Source: Firmicutes bacterium CAG:460 (GTDB taxonomy: Bacteria > Bacillota_I > Bacilli_A > RF39 > UBA660). Taken from it: a DNA stretch of 16,356 nucleotides. The stretch spans positions 1 to 16,356 of the forward strand of contig FR899767.1 in assembly GCA_000437355.1 (NCBI GenBank), given 5' to 3'. Position numbers and translations under genes: made by a program. Under the pieces are notes generated by a model. It had not been told where the DNA came from. It searched no databases and worked only from the letters and a program-made list of their open reading frames with translations. Numbering within the stretch: position 1 is the first letter of the stretch; each line of letters begins with the position of its first letter. Shown here in pieces: positions 6,823-13,359 of this stretch.

Positions 6823-7716
6823 CTACCCTTCAATATGTTTCTTTTCTAAAAACATTTTAATTCTATCTAAACCAATTATAACTAAACCACCAATTAAGAA
6901 ATAAACAATACTAAATGTATCAAAACTTAATGCATCTTTAGGAACTTCTAATGTTGTTGGTCCCATTACAATTGCATATAATGAACCAATCATTAACCCA
7001 ATTATTAAATATACAGTGGCACTTCTATATTTATCTAATGCAATTTTTATTAACTTTATTATTAAAGCAATACCCAGTAAAACTCCAATTCCAAAGATAA
7101 ATAATGCTGGAAAATAAGTAAAATTCATATGTAAAAATTCTTTTATTCCATTAATTATAGGTATATATAACCCGAATATCAAAAGAAGTGTTGAACCTGA
7201 AATGCCTGGTAATACCATTGCACATATTGCTATAGCACCAGCTAATAAAATATACATAGCTAAGCCAAAATTTAAATCAGCAATATTAACACTATCTCCT
7301 CCACTAATTGGATTAAAATATGTTATTAAAGATACAATCAAAATTCCAATTATAGCAAATATAATATTTTTATATTTACCTTTAATATTATCTTTTTCTT
7401 CTTTCATTATTAAAGGTATAGAAAATACAATAAATCCTAAAAATAATGAACTAACGTTATATATTTTTGTTTCAAATAAACTAGTTAAAACTAATGTAGC
7501 TAAAGCCATACCAACAATCCAACCAGTACCTAATTTAAATAAGAACCATAAAGCACTTTTTTTCTTTTTAAAATCTCCATAAAAAACATCATTTAAAGCA
7601 TTTATAAATTTATCATAAAATCCCAGAATAAAAGCAATTGTTCCACCACTTACTCCTGGTACACTGTCAGCTAAAGCCATACAAAATCCCCAAAATGCAT
7701 TAATCAAATATTTCAT
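6823..7716 (-). CDS. popT: DUF368 / PopT-type polyprenyl-phosphate translocase
   Basis: This 297-residue polytopic membrane protein belongs to DUF368, a family shown to return undecaprenyl phosphate from the outer to the inner face of the membrane so it can be reused. The family hallmark, two related motifs in inverted halves, is visible as PGVSGG (20-25) and PGISGS (170-175), each in a hydrophobic helical hairpin. The rest is alternating membrane helices with short charged loops (FKKKKSALW near 49-57; KEEKDNIKGKYK near 105-116). GAAGGTGA provides the ribosome binding site. It heads the tight trio with PAP2 and dgkA. Confidence 0.9.
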   Translation of the reverse strand: MKYLINAFWGFCMALADSVPGVSGGTIAFILGFYDKFINALNDVFYGDFKKKKSALWFLFKLGTGWIVGMALATLVLTSLFETKIYNVSSLFLGFIVFSIPLIMKEEKDNIKGKYKNIIFAIIGILIVSLITYFNPISGGDSVNIADLNFGLAMYILLAGAIAICAMVLPGISGSTLLLIFGLYIPIINGIKEFLHMNFTYFPALFIFGIGVLLGIALIIKLIKIALDKYRSATVYLIIGLMIGSLYAIVMGPTTLEVPKDALSFDTFSIVYFLIGGLVIIGLDRIKMFLEKKHIEG

Positions 7717-7734
7717 TTTATCTTCACCTTCTAA

Positions 7735-7763
7735 ATTATATCAAATAACATTATTATATACAA
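7735..7763 (-). promoter_or_regulatory. Possible internal promoter for popT-PAP2-dgkA
   Basis: On the minus strand TTGTAT (7763-7758), 17 bp and TATAAT (7740-7735) with an extended TGA match the sigma-A pattern. The predicted start near 7728 would cut into the popT ribosome binding site, which weakens it; a second TATAAT-like box lies just upstream in TGTATATAAT. No terminator separates sanA from popT, so read-through is the alternative. Confidence 0.35.
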
Positions 7764-7769
7764 ACACTT

Positions 7770-8432
7770 TTAATCATTTGTAACATTTCCATCACCAAAA
7801 ACTGGAATAGTATCACCTAAATATGTTGGTTCTGGTTTAAACATAACCTTTACAAAATCTTTATCTCTAGCTAAGATTTCCCTAAGTTCAAACTTTACAC
7901 TTCCGCTATAGTTTCTTAAAGTTGAAGAAACTCCTATAGCATCTAATCCTAACTTATTTGCAATATATAAACTTCTATACAAATGAAATTGTTGTGTTAC
8001 AATAATTATATTGTTTGTTAAAAATATTTCTTTAGCTCTATAAACACTATCATATGTTGAAAAACCGGCATGGTCCATAAAAATATCATTACTTTCTACC
8101 CCTTTATCAAGTAAATAATTCTTCATAACATTTACTTCATCATAATATTTTTTTCCATGGTCACCACTAACAATTATTTTCTTAGAATAACCATCTTCGT
8201 ATAACTCATAAGCAGTATCAAGCCTATCTTTTAAAACCGGACTAGGTTTTCCATTCCTTAAACCAGCTCCCAATACCAAAATCGCATCATAATTACCATT
8301 AATATTGTTTGCCTCAACTATTTTTTTGTTGACACTGCACTTTACATATACATTTATTCCTAGAATTATAATTGCTCCAATAGCAATTATAATTCCAATA
8401 ATTTTTAATATTTTTTTTATTATCTTATTCAT
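7770..8432 (-). CDS. SanA/YdcF-like DUF218 membrane-anchored protein
   Basis: The 220-residue protein has one N-terminal membrane helix (about 8-30) after a lysine-rich start, so the DUF218 domain should lie outside the membrane. Domain motifs: YDAILVLGAG (48-57), VSGDHG (88-93), DEVNVMKNYL (98-107), DHAGFSTYDSV (120-130) and IIIVTQQFHLYRSL (142-155). The E. coli relative SanA affects envelope permeability to vancomycin; the biochemical activity of the family is poorly defined. The start ATG is one base after the TAA of the upstream Rpn gene and has no clear ribosome binding site of its own, so translation is probably coupled. The neighbouring lipid-carrier genes support an envelope role. Confidence 0.85.
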   Translation of the reverse strand: MNKIIKKILKIIGIIIAIGAIIILGINVYVKCSVNKKIVEANNINGNYDAILVLGAGLRNGKPSPVLKDRLDTAYELYEDGYSKKIIVSGDHGKKYYDEVNVMKNYLLDKGVESNDIFMDHAGFSTYDSVYRAKEIFLTNNIIIVTQQFHLYRSLYIANKLGLDAIGVSSTLRNYSGSVKFELREILARDKDFVKVMFKPEPTYLGDTIPVFGDGNVTND

Positions 8433-8433
8433 A

Positions 8434-9336
8434 TTATTCAGCTTTCAAATTATTAATTTCCTCTTCTGGTAAACCAGTTATCTTAGCTATTTCTTCAATT
8501 GGATAGTTGTTTTTCAATAAGTTTATTGTTATTTCACGTTGCGCTTCAATTTTTCCTTCGGCAAGTCCTTCAGCTTTTCCTTCAGCAAGTCCTTCTTCAT
8601 GACCTTCAGATTTATATATTTTCTTTAAAGTGTTCTTTGTTAAAATGTCATCTTGTTCTGGTGTAATGTTATATACGAACTTTTTGTCACTGTTTAATAT
8701 TTTCAATTTATCAACACTCTCCTTAATGCTAGATAAAGCCATCTTACTAGAATATTTGTCCAATTCTTCTGGGTCTTTTATCCCAATCATCGTTAAAAGT
8801 GGTTTTTCTCTAACAATTTTCATGTCCCTATCATACCAAAGTTTTGCGAATTTTTCAACATTGATTTCATAATATCTAAACCTTCTGTCTAGTTCTTTCT
8901 TATTTCCTTTGTCATAAAACGTGTAACATGCAATAAATGGACTTTTACTTGAAGCCTTATAATTTAGAGAAATATGAATAAAATCCGACTCAATGTCATA
9001 AGCATCTCCTTCAATAGTATACTGACTACAAAAAGAAAAATAATAATTTAAATTCCTAATTTTAGTTACTTCATCAAAAGATGAATTCAACTCAACATTA
9101 ATTTTTCTTCCATCAACCTCCACAATTAAATCTAGTCTTTTACTTCTTTCATGTTTACTTCTAACACCTAGTTCGATTGGAATAAAATCAATAATCCTAT
9201 CAACTTTTGCATCTAGGCACTCACTAAGTAGTTCTAAAAGTAAACGTTTACTTACCTCATCTGTTCCAACAAACACAGCTTTAAACATTTTATCGATATT
9301 AAAAGCATAAAATGTTTTAGTTTCTTGCGATATCAT
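8434..9336 (-). CDS. Rpn-family recombination-promoting nuclease / PD-(D/E)XK transposase-like protein
   Basis: The 300-residue protein begins MISQETKTFYAFNIDKMFKAVF, typical of Firmicutes Rpn/PDDEXK proteins. The nuclease core is KRLDLIVEVDGRKINVELN (67-84) with Asp69 and Glu82; the usual Gln or Lys two residues after Glu is Asn84, so activity may be altered, although ELN variants occur in this family. A short EGLAEGKA repeat (about 248-264) precedes the C-terminal helix-turn-helix-like segment EEIAKITGLPEEEI. Homologues stimulate RecA-independent recombination; the cellular role is unclear. The frame extends to an ATG at 9360, but AAGGAGG at 9345-9351 and a promoter starting near 9356 both favour the ATG at 9336. 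It leads the envelope cluster. Confidence 0.85.
   Translation of the reverse strand: MISQETKTFYAFNIDKMFKAVFVGTDEVSKRLLLELLSECLDAKVDRIIDFIPIELGVRSKHERSKRLDLIVEVDGRKINVELNSSFDEVTKIRNLNYYFSFCSQYTIEGDAYDIESDFIHISLNYKASSKSPFIACYTFYDKGNKKELDRRFRYYEINVEKFAKLWYDRDMKIVREKPLLTMIGIKDPEELDKYSSKMALSSIKESVDKLKILNSDKKFVYNITPEQDDILTKNTLKKIYKSEGHEEGLAEGKAEGLAEGKIEAQREITINLLKNNYPIEEIAKITGLPEEEINNLKAE
8551..8598 (-). repeat. Two tandem 24-bp repeats in the Rpn gene
   Basis: Units 8551-8574 and 8575-8598 differ at 3 of 24 positions and encode the repeated octapeptide EGLAEGKA. In-frame slippage here would change the linker length by 8 residues without breaking the frame. Such EG-rich repeats are common in this family. 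Confidence 0.75.
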
Positions 9337-9362
9337 AAAAATCGCCTCCTTCATGGGCATTT

Positions 9363-9391
9363 ATTCTAAAGGTGATGTCAACAAAAATCAA
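9363..9391 (-). promoter_or_regulatory. Promoter for the Rpn-led operon
   Basis: On the minus strand TTGATT (9391-9386), 17 bp and TAGAAT (9368-9363) predict a start near 9356. This lies downstream of the first in-frame ATG (9360) and upstream of the ribosome binding site at 9345-9351, which supports the 9336 start. Confidence 0.5.
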
Positions 9392-9401
9392 GAAAAATCG
9401 T

Positions 9402-9431
9402 ATGTCAAAAGTCGACAAAGTTCGACAAAAT
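9402..9431. repeat. Three 10-bp direct repeats upstream of the Rpn gene
   Basis: ATGTCAAAAG, TCGACAAAGT and TCGACAAAAT follow each other without gaps, sharing a G(A/T)CAAA core at one-helical-turn spacing; the last two differ at a single position. A further related sequence (ATGTCAACAA) starts at 9375. They lie immediately upstream of the Rpn -35 box, on one face of the helix, as expected for an activator or iteron-type site. No binding protein can be named. Confidence 0.45.
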
Positions 9432-9509
9432 CACGTGTTTTGGTCCCATTATTAGGGAAATTTCACTTTTAAAAAAATTACTAAAAAACCAACATTTTTT
9501 AACATTTTA

Positions 9510-9538
9510 TATACAAATCATAGAAAATATATTATACT
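9510..9538 (+). promoter_or_regulatory. Possible promoter of the glycosyltransferase gene
   Basis: TATACA (9510-9515), 17 bp and TATACT (9533-9538) give a plausible sigma-A-type promoter with a start near 9545, some 19 nt before the ATG. The ribosome binding site is GAGGT at 9554-9558. Confidence 0.45.
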
Positions 9539-9563
9539 TATTATATAGAAAACGAGGTAGAAA

Positions 9564-10760
9564 ATGAAAATAGGTATATTTACAGATGCATATGAACCCC
9601 ACATCTCCGGAGTAACAACAAGCATAAAAATGTTAAAAACAGCATTAGAAAAAATGCATCATGAAGTTTTTATAGTAACAGCAAACTTAGATAATAATAA
9701 ATTTATATATGATGATAAAAACAGAATAATATATTTACCGGGAATAAAAACAGGAATATATGAAACAAAATTAACTGGTATCTATTCTAAAAAAGCCATG
9801 AAAATAATTAAAAACTGGCACCTAGATGTAATTCATTCTCAAACAGAATTTGGTATTGGTTATTTTTCAAGAATTGTTGCTAAAAAACTAAATCTACCAA
9901 TAGTTCACACCTACCACACATTATATGAAGATTATATACACTATGTAACACATGGACATTTTAATAATCTAGCCAAAAAACTTGCTATCAAAATAACAAA
10001 ATATTATTGTGAGAAAAAATGTGATGAATTAATAGTTCCAACCGATAAAATAAAAGATTTATTTATAAATAAGTACAATATTTCTCAACCAATAAATGTT
10101 ATTCCCACAGGAATAGACATTGATAAGTTTAAACTTACTCAAAACATAAAAAAAGAAATTGAAAATATAAAAAAGAAATATAAAATAAAAGATACCGATT
10201 TTATTATTGGTTCAGTTGGAAGAATTGCTCCTGAAAAAAGCTTTGACAAACTACTTTACAACATTAAAGAAATGATTAAAGTAAACACAAATATAAAAGT
10301 TATGCTTGTCGGTGGAGGACCAGATTTAGACAATTTAAAAGAATTAACCAAAAAACTACATTTAGAAGATTATGTTATTTTTACAGACAAAGTAAACTAT
10401 GATTTAGTTCCAGCATATTTCAACGCTTTTAATGTTATTGTATCATTTTCTAAAACTGAAACACAAGGTCTCACAATTATTGAAGGACTTGCTGCATCAA
10501 AACCAACTATTTGCATTGAAGATGACTCATTTAAAGCTATGATTGAACCAAATTATAATGGATACTTGTTTAAAAATGATAATGAATTTAAAGATTACAT
10601 TTTTAAACTTATGAATGATAAAAAACTTTACAAAGATATGTCAACTAATGCAAGAAACAGTACATACAAATATTCAAAAGAAGTATTTGCATCAGAAGTT
10701 TTAAAAGTTTATCATAAGGCAATTGAAAAAAAATCAAATTCTAAAAAAATAGAAGATTAA
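9564..10760 (+). CDS. GT4-family glycosyltransferase, probable diacylglycerol glucosyltransferase
   Basis: The 398-residue GT-B fold enzyme belongs to family GT4, retaining glycosyltransferases using nucleotide sugars. Seen: the N-terminal GIFTDAYEPHISGVTTS with the acceptor-side glycine loop (4-20), HSQTEFGIG (91-99), HTYHT (115-119), the linker NVIPTGID (178-185), donor-binding GRIAPEKS (219-226, Arg220, Lys225) and the EX7E motif (Glu299 to Glu307). The opening and the HSQTEFGIG/HTYHT pattern resemble alpha-monoglucosyldiacylglycerol synthases of Firmicutes and Acholeplasma, which make membrane glycolipids; this assignment is by resemblance, and another lipid or polysaccharide acceptor is possible. 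The C-terminus is lysine-rich. The gene stands alone on the plus strand and overlaps the convergent cysteine desulfurase by 4 nt. Confidence 0.88.
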   Translation: MKIGIFTDAYEPHISGVTTSIKMLKTALEKMHHEVFIVTANLDNNKFIYDDKNRIIYLPGIKTGIYETKLTGIYSKKAMKIIKNWHLDVIHSQTEFGIGYFSRIVAKKLNLPIVHTYHTLYEDYIHYVTHGHFNNLAKKLAIKITKYYCEKKCDELIVPTDKIKDLFINKYNISQPINVIPTGIDIDKFKLTQNIKKEIENIKKKYKIKDTDFIIGSVGRIAPEKSFDKLLYNIKEMIKVNTNIKVMLVGGGPDLDNLKELTKKLHLEDYVIFTDKVNYDLVPAYFNAFNVIVSFSKTETQGLTIIEGLAASKPTICIEDDSFKAMIEPNYNGYLFKNDNEFKDYIFKLMNDKKLYKDMSTNARNSTYKYSKEVFASEVLKVYHKAIEKKSNSKKIED

Positions 10761-10782
10761 ATCATTTCCTCTTCTATTTTTT
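10744..10782. terminator. Bidirectional terminator embedded in two convergent coding sequences
   Basis: Arms AAAAAATAGAAGA (10744-10756) and TCTTCTATTTTTT (10770-10782) are perfect reverse complements around a 13-nt loop that contains both overlapping stop codons. The arms code for the last residues of the glycosyltransferase (KKIED) and of the cysteine desulfurase (KIEEEMI). Confidence 0.75.
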
Positions 10783-11953
10783 CTTTATTTTTTAATAGAT
10801 CAACAAATTCATCAATTTCTTTTTCAGTATTATAGAAAAATAAACTAACTCGTAAAGTATTTGTAACCCCTGTAGCATTTTTAAGTATTTTAGCACAATG
10901 ATTACCTGCTCTTACACAAACATTATATTTATTTAAGTAATAAGCAACATCTTGACTAAATATTCCATCAACATTAAATGCTAGAATTCCACTATCAGCT
11001 TCTAAATTAATTATATCAACATGACTTAAAGGCATTAATTTTTCAATCAAATAATCTCTTAAATGTAATTCTCTTTCATGAATTTTATTCATACCGATTT
11101 TATTAATATATCTAATAGCTTCACCTAAACCAATAACACCAGCAATATTCGGAGTACCTGCTTCAAGTCTTGTAGGTAAATCTTTCAAATAAACACTATC
11201 AACAGTATCAAAAGATTCATTCATTCCTCCACCTAAATTAATAGGTTCTAATTCTTCAAGTAATTCTTTCTTACCATATAATACTCCCACACCAGTTGGA
11301 CCAAGCATTTTATGTCCAGAAAAAGCCAAAAAGTCAATATCCAAATCTTGAACATCAGTTTTTAAATGCGGAACCATTTGAGCTCCATCAACAACCACAA
11401 ATATATCATGTTCATGAGCAAGTTTAGTAATTTCTTTAATTGGTCTAATATCACCAACAACATTAGTAATACCAGCAAGGGCAATAACTTTAGTATTCGG
11501 AGTTATACTTTTTCTAACATTATCTATGGTTACATGAAGTGACTCATCTAACGGAATAAAATTGACAACACAACCTATATCTTTACTTAATCTAAACCAA
11601 GGTAGAATATTTGAGGCGTGTTCACTAGTTGTAATTAAAATTTCATCTCCAGCATCTAGTAAATTTCCAAAAAAGCCACTAGCAATCATATTCAAAGAAT
11701 CTGTTGTACCACTTGTAAATACTACTTCTTCTTTCGATTTAGCATTAATAAAGTTTTTTACTTCTTCACGAGCATTTTCATATTCAACATCTACTTTAAA
11801 AGAAATATCATAATCTCCTCGATGAGCATTAGCACTATAATTTTCATAATACTCAGTCATTTTATTTATAACACATTGGGGCTTTAAACTTGTAGCACCA
11901 TTATCAAAGTATATAATATCTTGTTTTAACATAGGGAAATCTTCTCTATACAT
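10757..11953 (-). CDS. sufS: Class II cysteine desulfurase (SufS/CsdA type)
   Basis: This PLP enzyme of 398 residues takes sulfur from L-cysteine, releasing alanine and leaving a persulfide for iron-sulfur cluster assembly or other thio-cofactors. Seen: N-terminal YREDFPMLKQDIIYFDNGATS, SGTTDSLN (81-88), SEHASN (110-115, His112 stacking on PLP), VDGAQ (188-192, Asp189), the PLP-lysine motif SGHKMLGPTG (212-221, Lys215), the catalytic loop RAGNHCAK (Cys353) and TLRVSL (Arg368). All key residues are present. The sequence fits SufS, but no sufU, sufB, sufC or sufD is adjacent, so a stand-alone Csd-like role is possible. GAGGT lies before the ATG. The gene appears monocistronic. Confidence 0.92.
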   Translation of the reverse strand: MYREDFPMLKQDIIYFDNGATSLKPQCVINKMTEYYENYSANAHRGDYDISFKVDVEYENAREEVKNFINAKSKEEVVFTSGTTDSLNMIASGFFGNLLDAGDEILITTSEHASNILPWFRLSKDIGCVVNFIPLDESLHVTIDNVRKSITPNTKVIALAGITNVVGDIRPIKEITKLAHEHDIFVVVDGAQMVPHLKTDVQDLDIDFLAFSGHKMLGPTGVGVLYGKKELLEELEPINLGGGMNESFDTVDSVYLKDLPTRLEAGTPNIAGVIGLGEAIRYINKIGMNKIHERELHLRDYLIEKLMPLSHVDIINLEADSGILAFNVDGIFSQDVAYYLNKYNVCVRAGNHCAKILKNATGVTNTLRVSLFFYNTEKEIDEFVDLLKNKEKIEEEMI

Positions 11954-12144
11954 ATATTTACCTCTTTTCTATTTATACTATAATTTATTCCCATCAGAAA
12001 AGCATAATTATAACAAAAGCCTTGTCCAGCTTTTATTTATTATTTTTCTAACCAGAAAACACACTCATATTATATAACAAAATTAAATAAATATCAAAAT
12101 AAGTTAATATTTTTACTAAAAATTACAATTTTTTCAAATATAAT
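11954..12144. other. Non-coding AT-rich spacer upstream of the cysteine desulfurase
   Basis: I see no ORF with a ribosome binding site. The spacer holds the likely desulfurase promoter (12007-12015) and a small stem AAAAGC/GCTTTT with an 8-nt loop at about 12015-12034. The rest is low-complexity A/T sequence. Confidence 0.5.
12007..12015 (-). promoter_or_regulatory. Extended -10 promoter for the cysteine desulfurase
   Basis: On the minus strand TGT-TATAAT is a perfect extended -10 box; no good -35 lies 16-18 bp upstream, which extended -10 promoters can tolerate. Transcription would start near 12000 and give a leader of about 47 nt. Confidence 0.4.
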
Positions 12145-12173
12145 TTGACATTATATCAATAATAAAATATAAT
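12145..12173 (+). promoter_or_regulatory. Full-consensus sigma-A promoter with no gene downstream
   Basis: TTGACA (12145-12150), exactly 17 bp, and TATAAT (12168-12173) match the consensus at all 12 positions, the only such case in the window. It points into the intergenic region towards a terminator about 95 nt away, not to a protein gene. Confidence 0.7.
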
Positions 12174-12179
12174 TATATT

Positions 12180-12275
12180 AAGAAGAACATCTCTTTTTCA
12201 TATTTTTACCAAAAACATGACCTTTGGATGTTCTTCAAAAAAAGTACAAGACTTAATCACTTGTACTTTTTATTT
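12180..12275 (+). ncRNA. Candidate small RNA of about 95 nt
   Basis: The predicted transcript starts near 12180, six or seven bases after the perfect promoter. It folds at once into a 10-bp stem, GAAGAACATC (12182-12191) with GATGTTCTTC (12227-12236), closing a U-rich 35-nt loop that includes ACCAAAAACATGACC. After a run of A it ends in a strong intrinsic terminator (12239-12271, then TATTTTT). No reading frame has a ribosome binding site; the longest plus-strand ATG frame is 20 codons. The 3' end is antisense to the end of the AI-2E permease gene. I do not recognise it as SRP RNA, 6S RNA, a known riboswitch or RoxS-like RNA. Confidence 0.5.
12239..12271. terminator. Bidirectional terminator after the AI-2E permease and the candidate sRNA
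   Basis: AAAAAGTACAAG (12239-12250) and CTTGTACTTTTT (12260-12271) pair perfectly around a 9-nt loop. It stops the tex operon on the minus strand, overlapping the permease stop codon, and the plus-strand transcript from 12180. Confidence 0.85.
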
Positions 12276-13359
12276 TTAAATTAACATCTGTTTTTAATAT
12301 ACTATACATTATTGATGCCAAAGGAACACTTAAAAGCATACCTAAAACTCCATTAATACTTGCACCAACAGTTACAGCAACTAAAACCCAAATACCAGGA
12401 AGTCCTACAGACTTACCAACCACATGAGGATAAATCAAATTGCCTTCAAGTTGTTGTAAAACTATAATAAATATAACAAATATAATTGCTTCTAAAGGAT
12501 TTATCATAAATATTAAGAAAGCTCCTAAAATTGTTCCAATAAATGCTCCAAAAACTGGTATTAATGCTGTAAATCCCACTAAAACTGAAATAGCACCAGC
12601 ATAAGGAAGCCTTAAAATAATCATACCAAAGAAACATAACACCCCAATAATAATAGCTTCCAAACATTGACCACTAACAAAATTAGCAAACACTTTATTT
12701 GATAAACTAGCAATATCTTTTATTTTTTTTATGCTTTTCTTTGGTAAATAAGCATCCATAATTTTAACTACTTGCTTACTGATTTTTTCTTTATCAACTA
12801 AGAAATATATTGCAAAAACAATTCCAATAAACACATTAACAAAAGTATTAACAACATTACTAGCAATACCAAAAGTAACTTCAATAACTTTACCACTATT
12901 ATTAATAACATAATCTCTAGCACTATCTCCTAAATTATTTAAAGTAATCATTATATCGCTAATAACATTATCAGATATATTAAACCTAACTAATACATCT
13001 TTTAAACTACTTAAATAATCAGGTATATTTTCAGCAAATATCACAATAGTATCTTGTAAGTTAGGTATAATTAAAAGCATTAATAATATAAAGAACCCAA
13101 TTACTAACAATATAGATATAGTTAAACTAATACCTCGTTTAACACTACTACTCCATTTTAACCTTTTAAACCATTTATTCTCAATAACACAAACTAATAC
13201 ATTTAAAACAAATGCTATCATTAAACCTATTATAAATGGCATAAATATCTTAATAACATATCTTAAACCAACATACAAATACTTAATATAAACAAAACTA
13301 AATACTAATAAAACTGTATAAAGTATTAACAATTTAATATCTTTCTTACTTAATTTCAC
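12253..13359 (-). CDS. AI-2E family (DUF20) membrane permease
   Basis: This 368-residue polytopic membrane protein has the AI-2E transporter family layout: two N-terminal membrane segments (about 9-29, 38-58), a third (80-100), a soluble region rich in helices (about 101-165), and a C-terminal hydrophobic core with the family motif GNLIYPHVVGKSVGLP (306-321) followed by GVLGMLLSVPLASI (337-350). Family members have been linked to autoinducer-2 export or to ion/proton antiport, so the substrate here is open. The start is GTG at 13359, fixed by TAGGAGG five bases upstream; that site lies in the last codons of the preceding gene, which it overlaps by 14 nt. It is the last gene of the tex operon. 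Confidence 0.88.
   Translation of the reverse strand: MKLSKKDIKLLILYTVLLVFSFVYIKYLYVGLRYVIKIFMPFIIGLMIAFVLNVLVCVIENKWFKRLKWSSSVKRGISLTISILLVIGFFILLMLLIIPNLQDTIVIFAENIPDYLSSLKDVLVRFNISDNVISDIMITLNNLGDSARDYVINNSGKVIEVTFGIASNVVNTFVNVFIGIVFAIYFLVDKEKISKQVVKIMDAYLPKKSIKKIKDIASLSNKVFANFVSGQCLEAIIIGVLCFFGMIILRLPYAGAISVLVGFTALIPVFGAFIGTILGAFLIFMINPLEAIIFVIFIIVLQQLEGNLIYPHVVGKSVGLPGIWVLVAVTVGASINGVLGMLLSVPLASIMYSILKTDVNLKIKSTSD

Noticed and set aside
9337..9360. Upstream ATG for the Rpn nuclease
   Set aside because: It lies at or before the predicted transcript start and the AAGGAGG falls inside the extra codons; the ATG at 9336 fits both signals.
9434..9456. Small TCCC/GGGA hairpin between the Rpn and glycosyltransferase genes
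   Set aside because: The stem is only 4-5 bp and lies between two divergent promoters, with no U-run; too weak to call.
12182..12236. Inverted repeat as a miniature transposable element
   Set aside because: The element would be only 55 bp, I see no target-site duplication, and its position right after a promoter fits an RNA stem better.
12182..12236. SRP RNA or known riboswitch
   Set aside because: The conserved GGAAG/GCAGC core of SRP RNA is absent and no regulated gene follows in the same direction.
12217..12279. 20-codon ORF on the plus strand in the candidate sRNA
   Set aside because: It has no ribosome binding site and its end is made of terminator sequence, so it is probably incidental.
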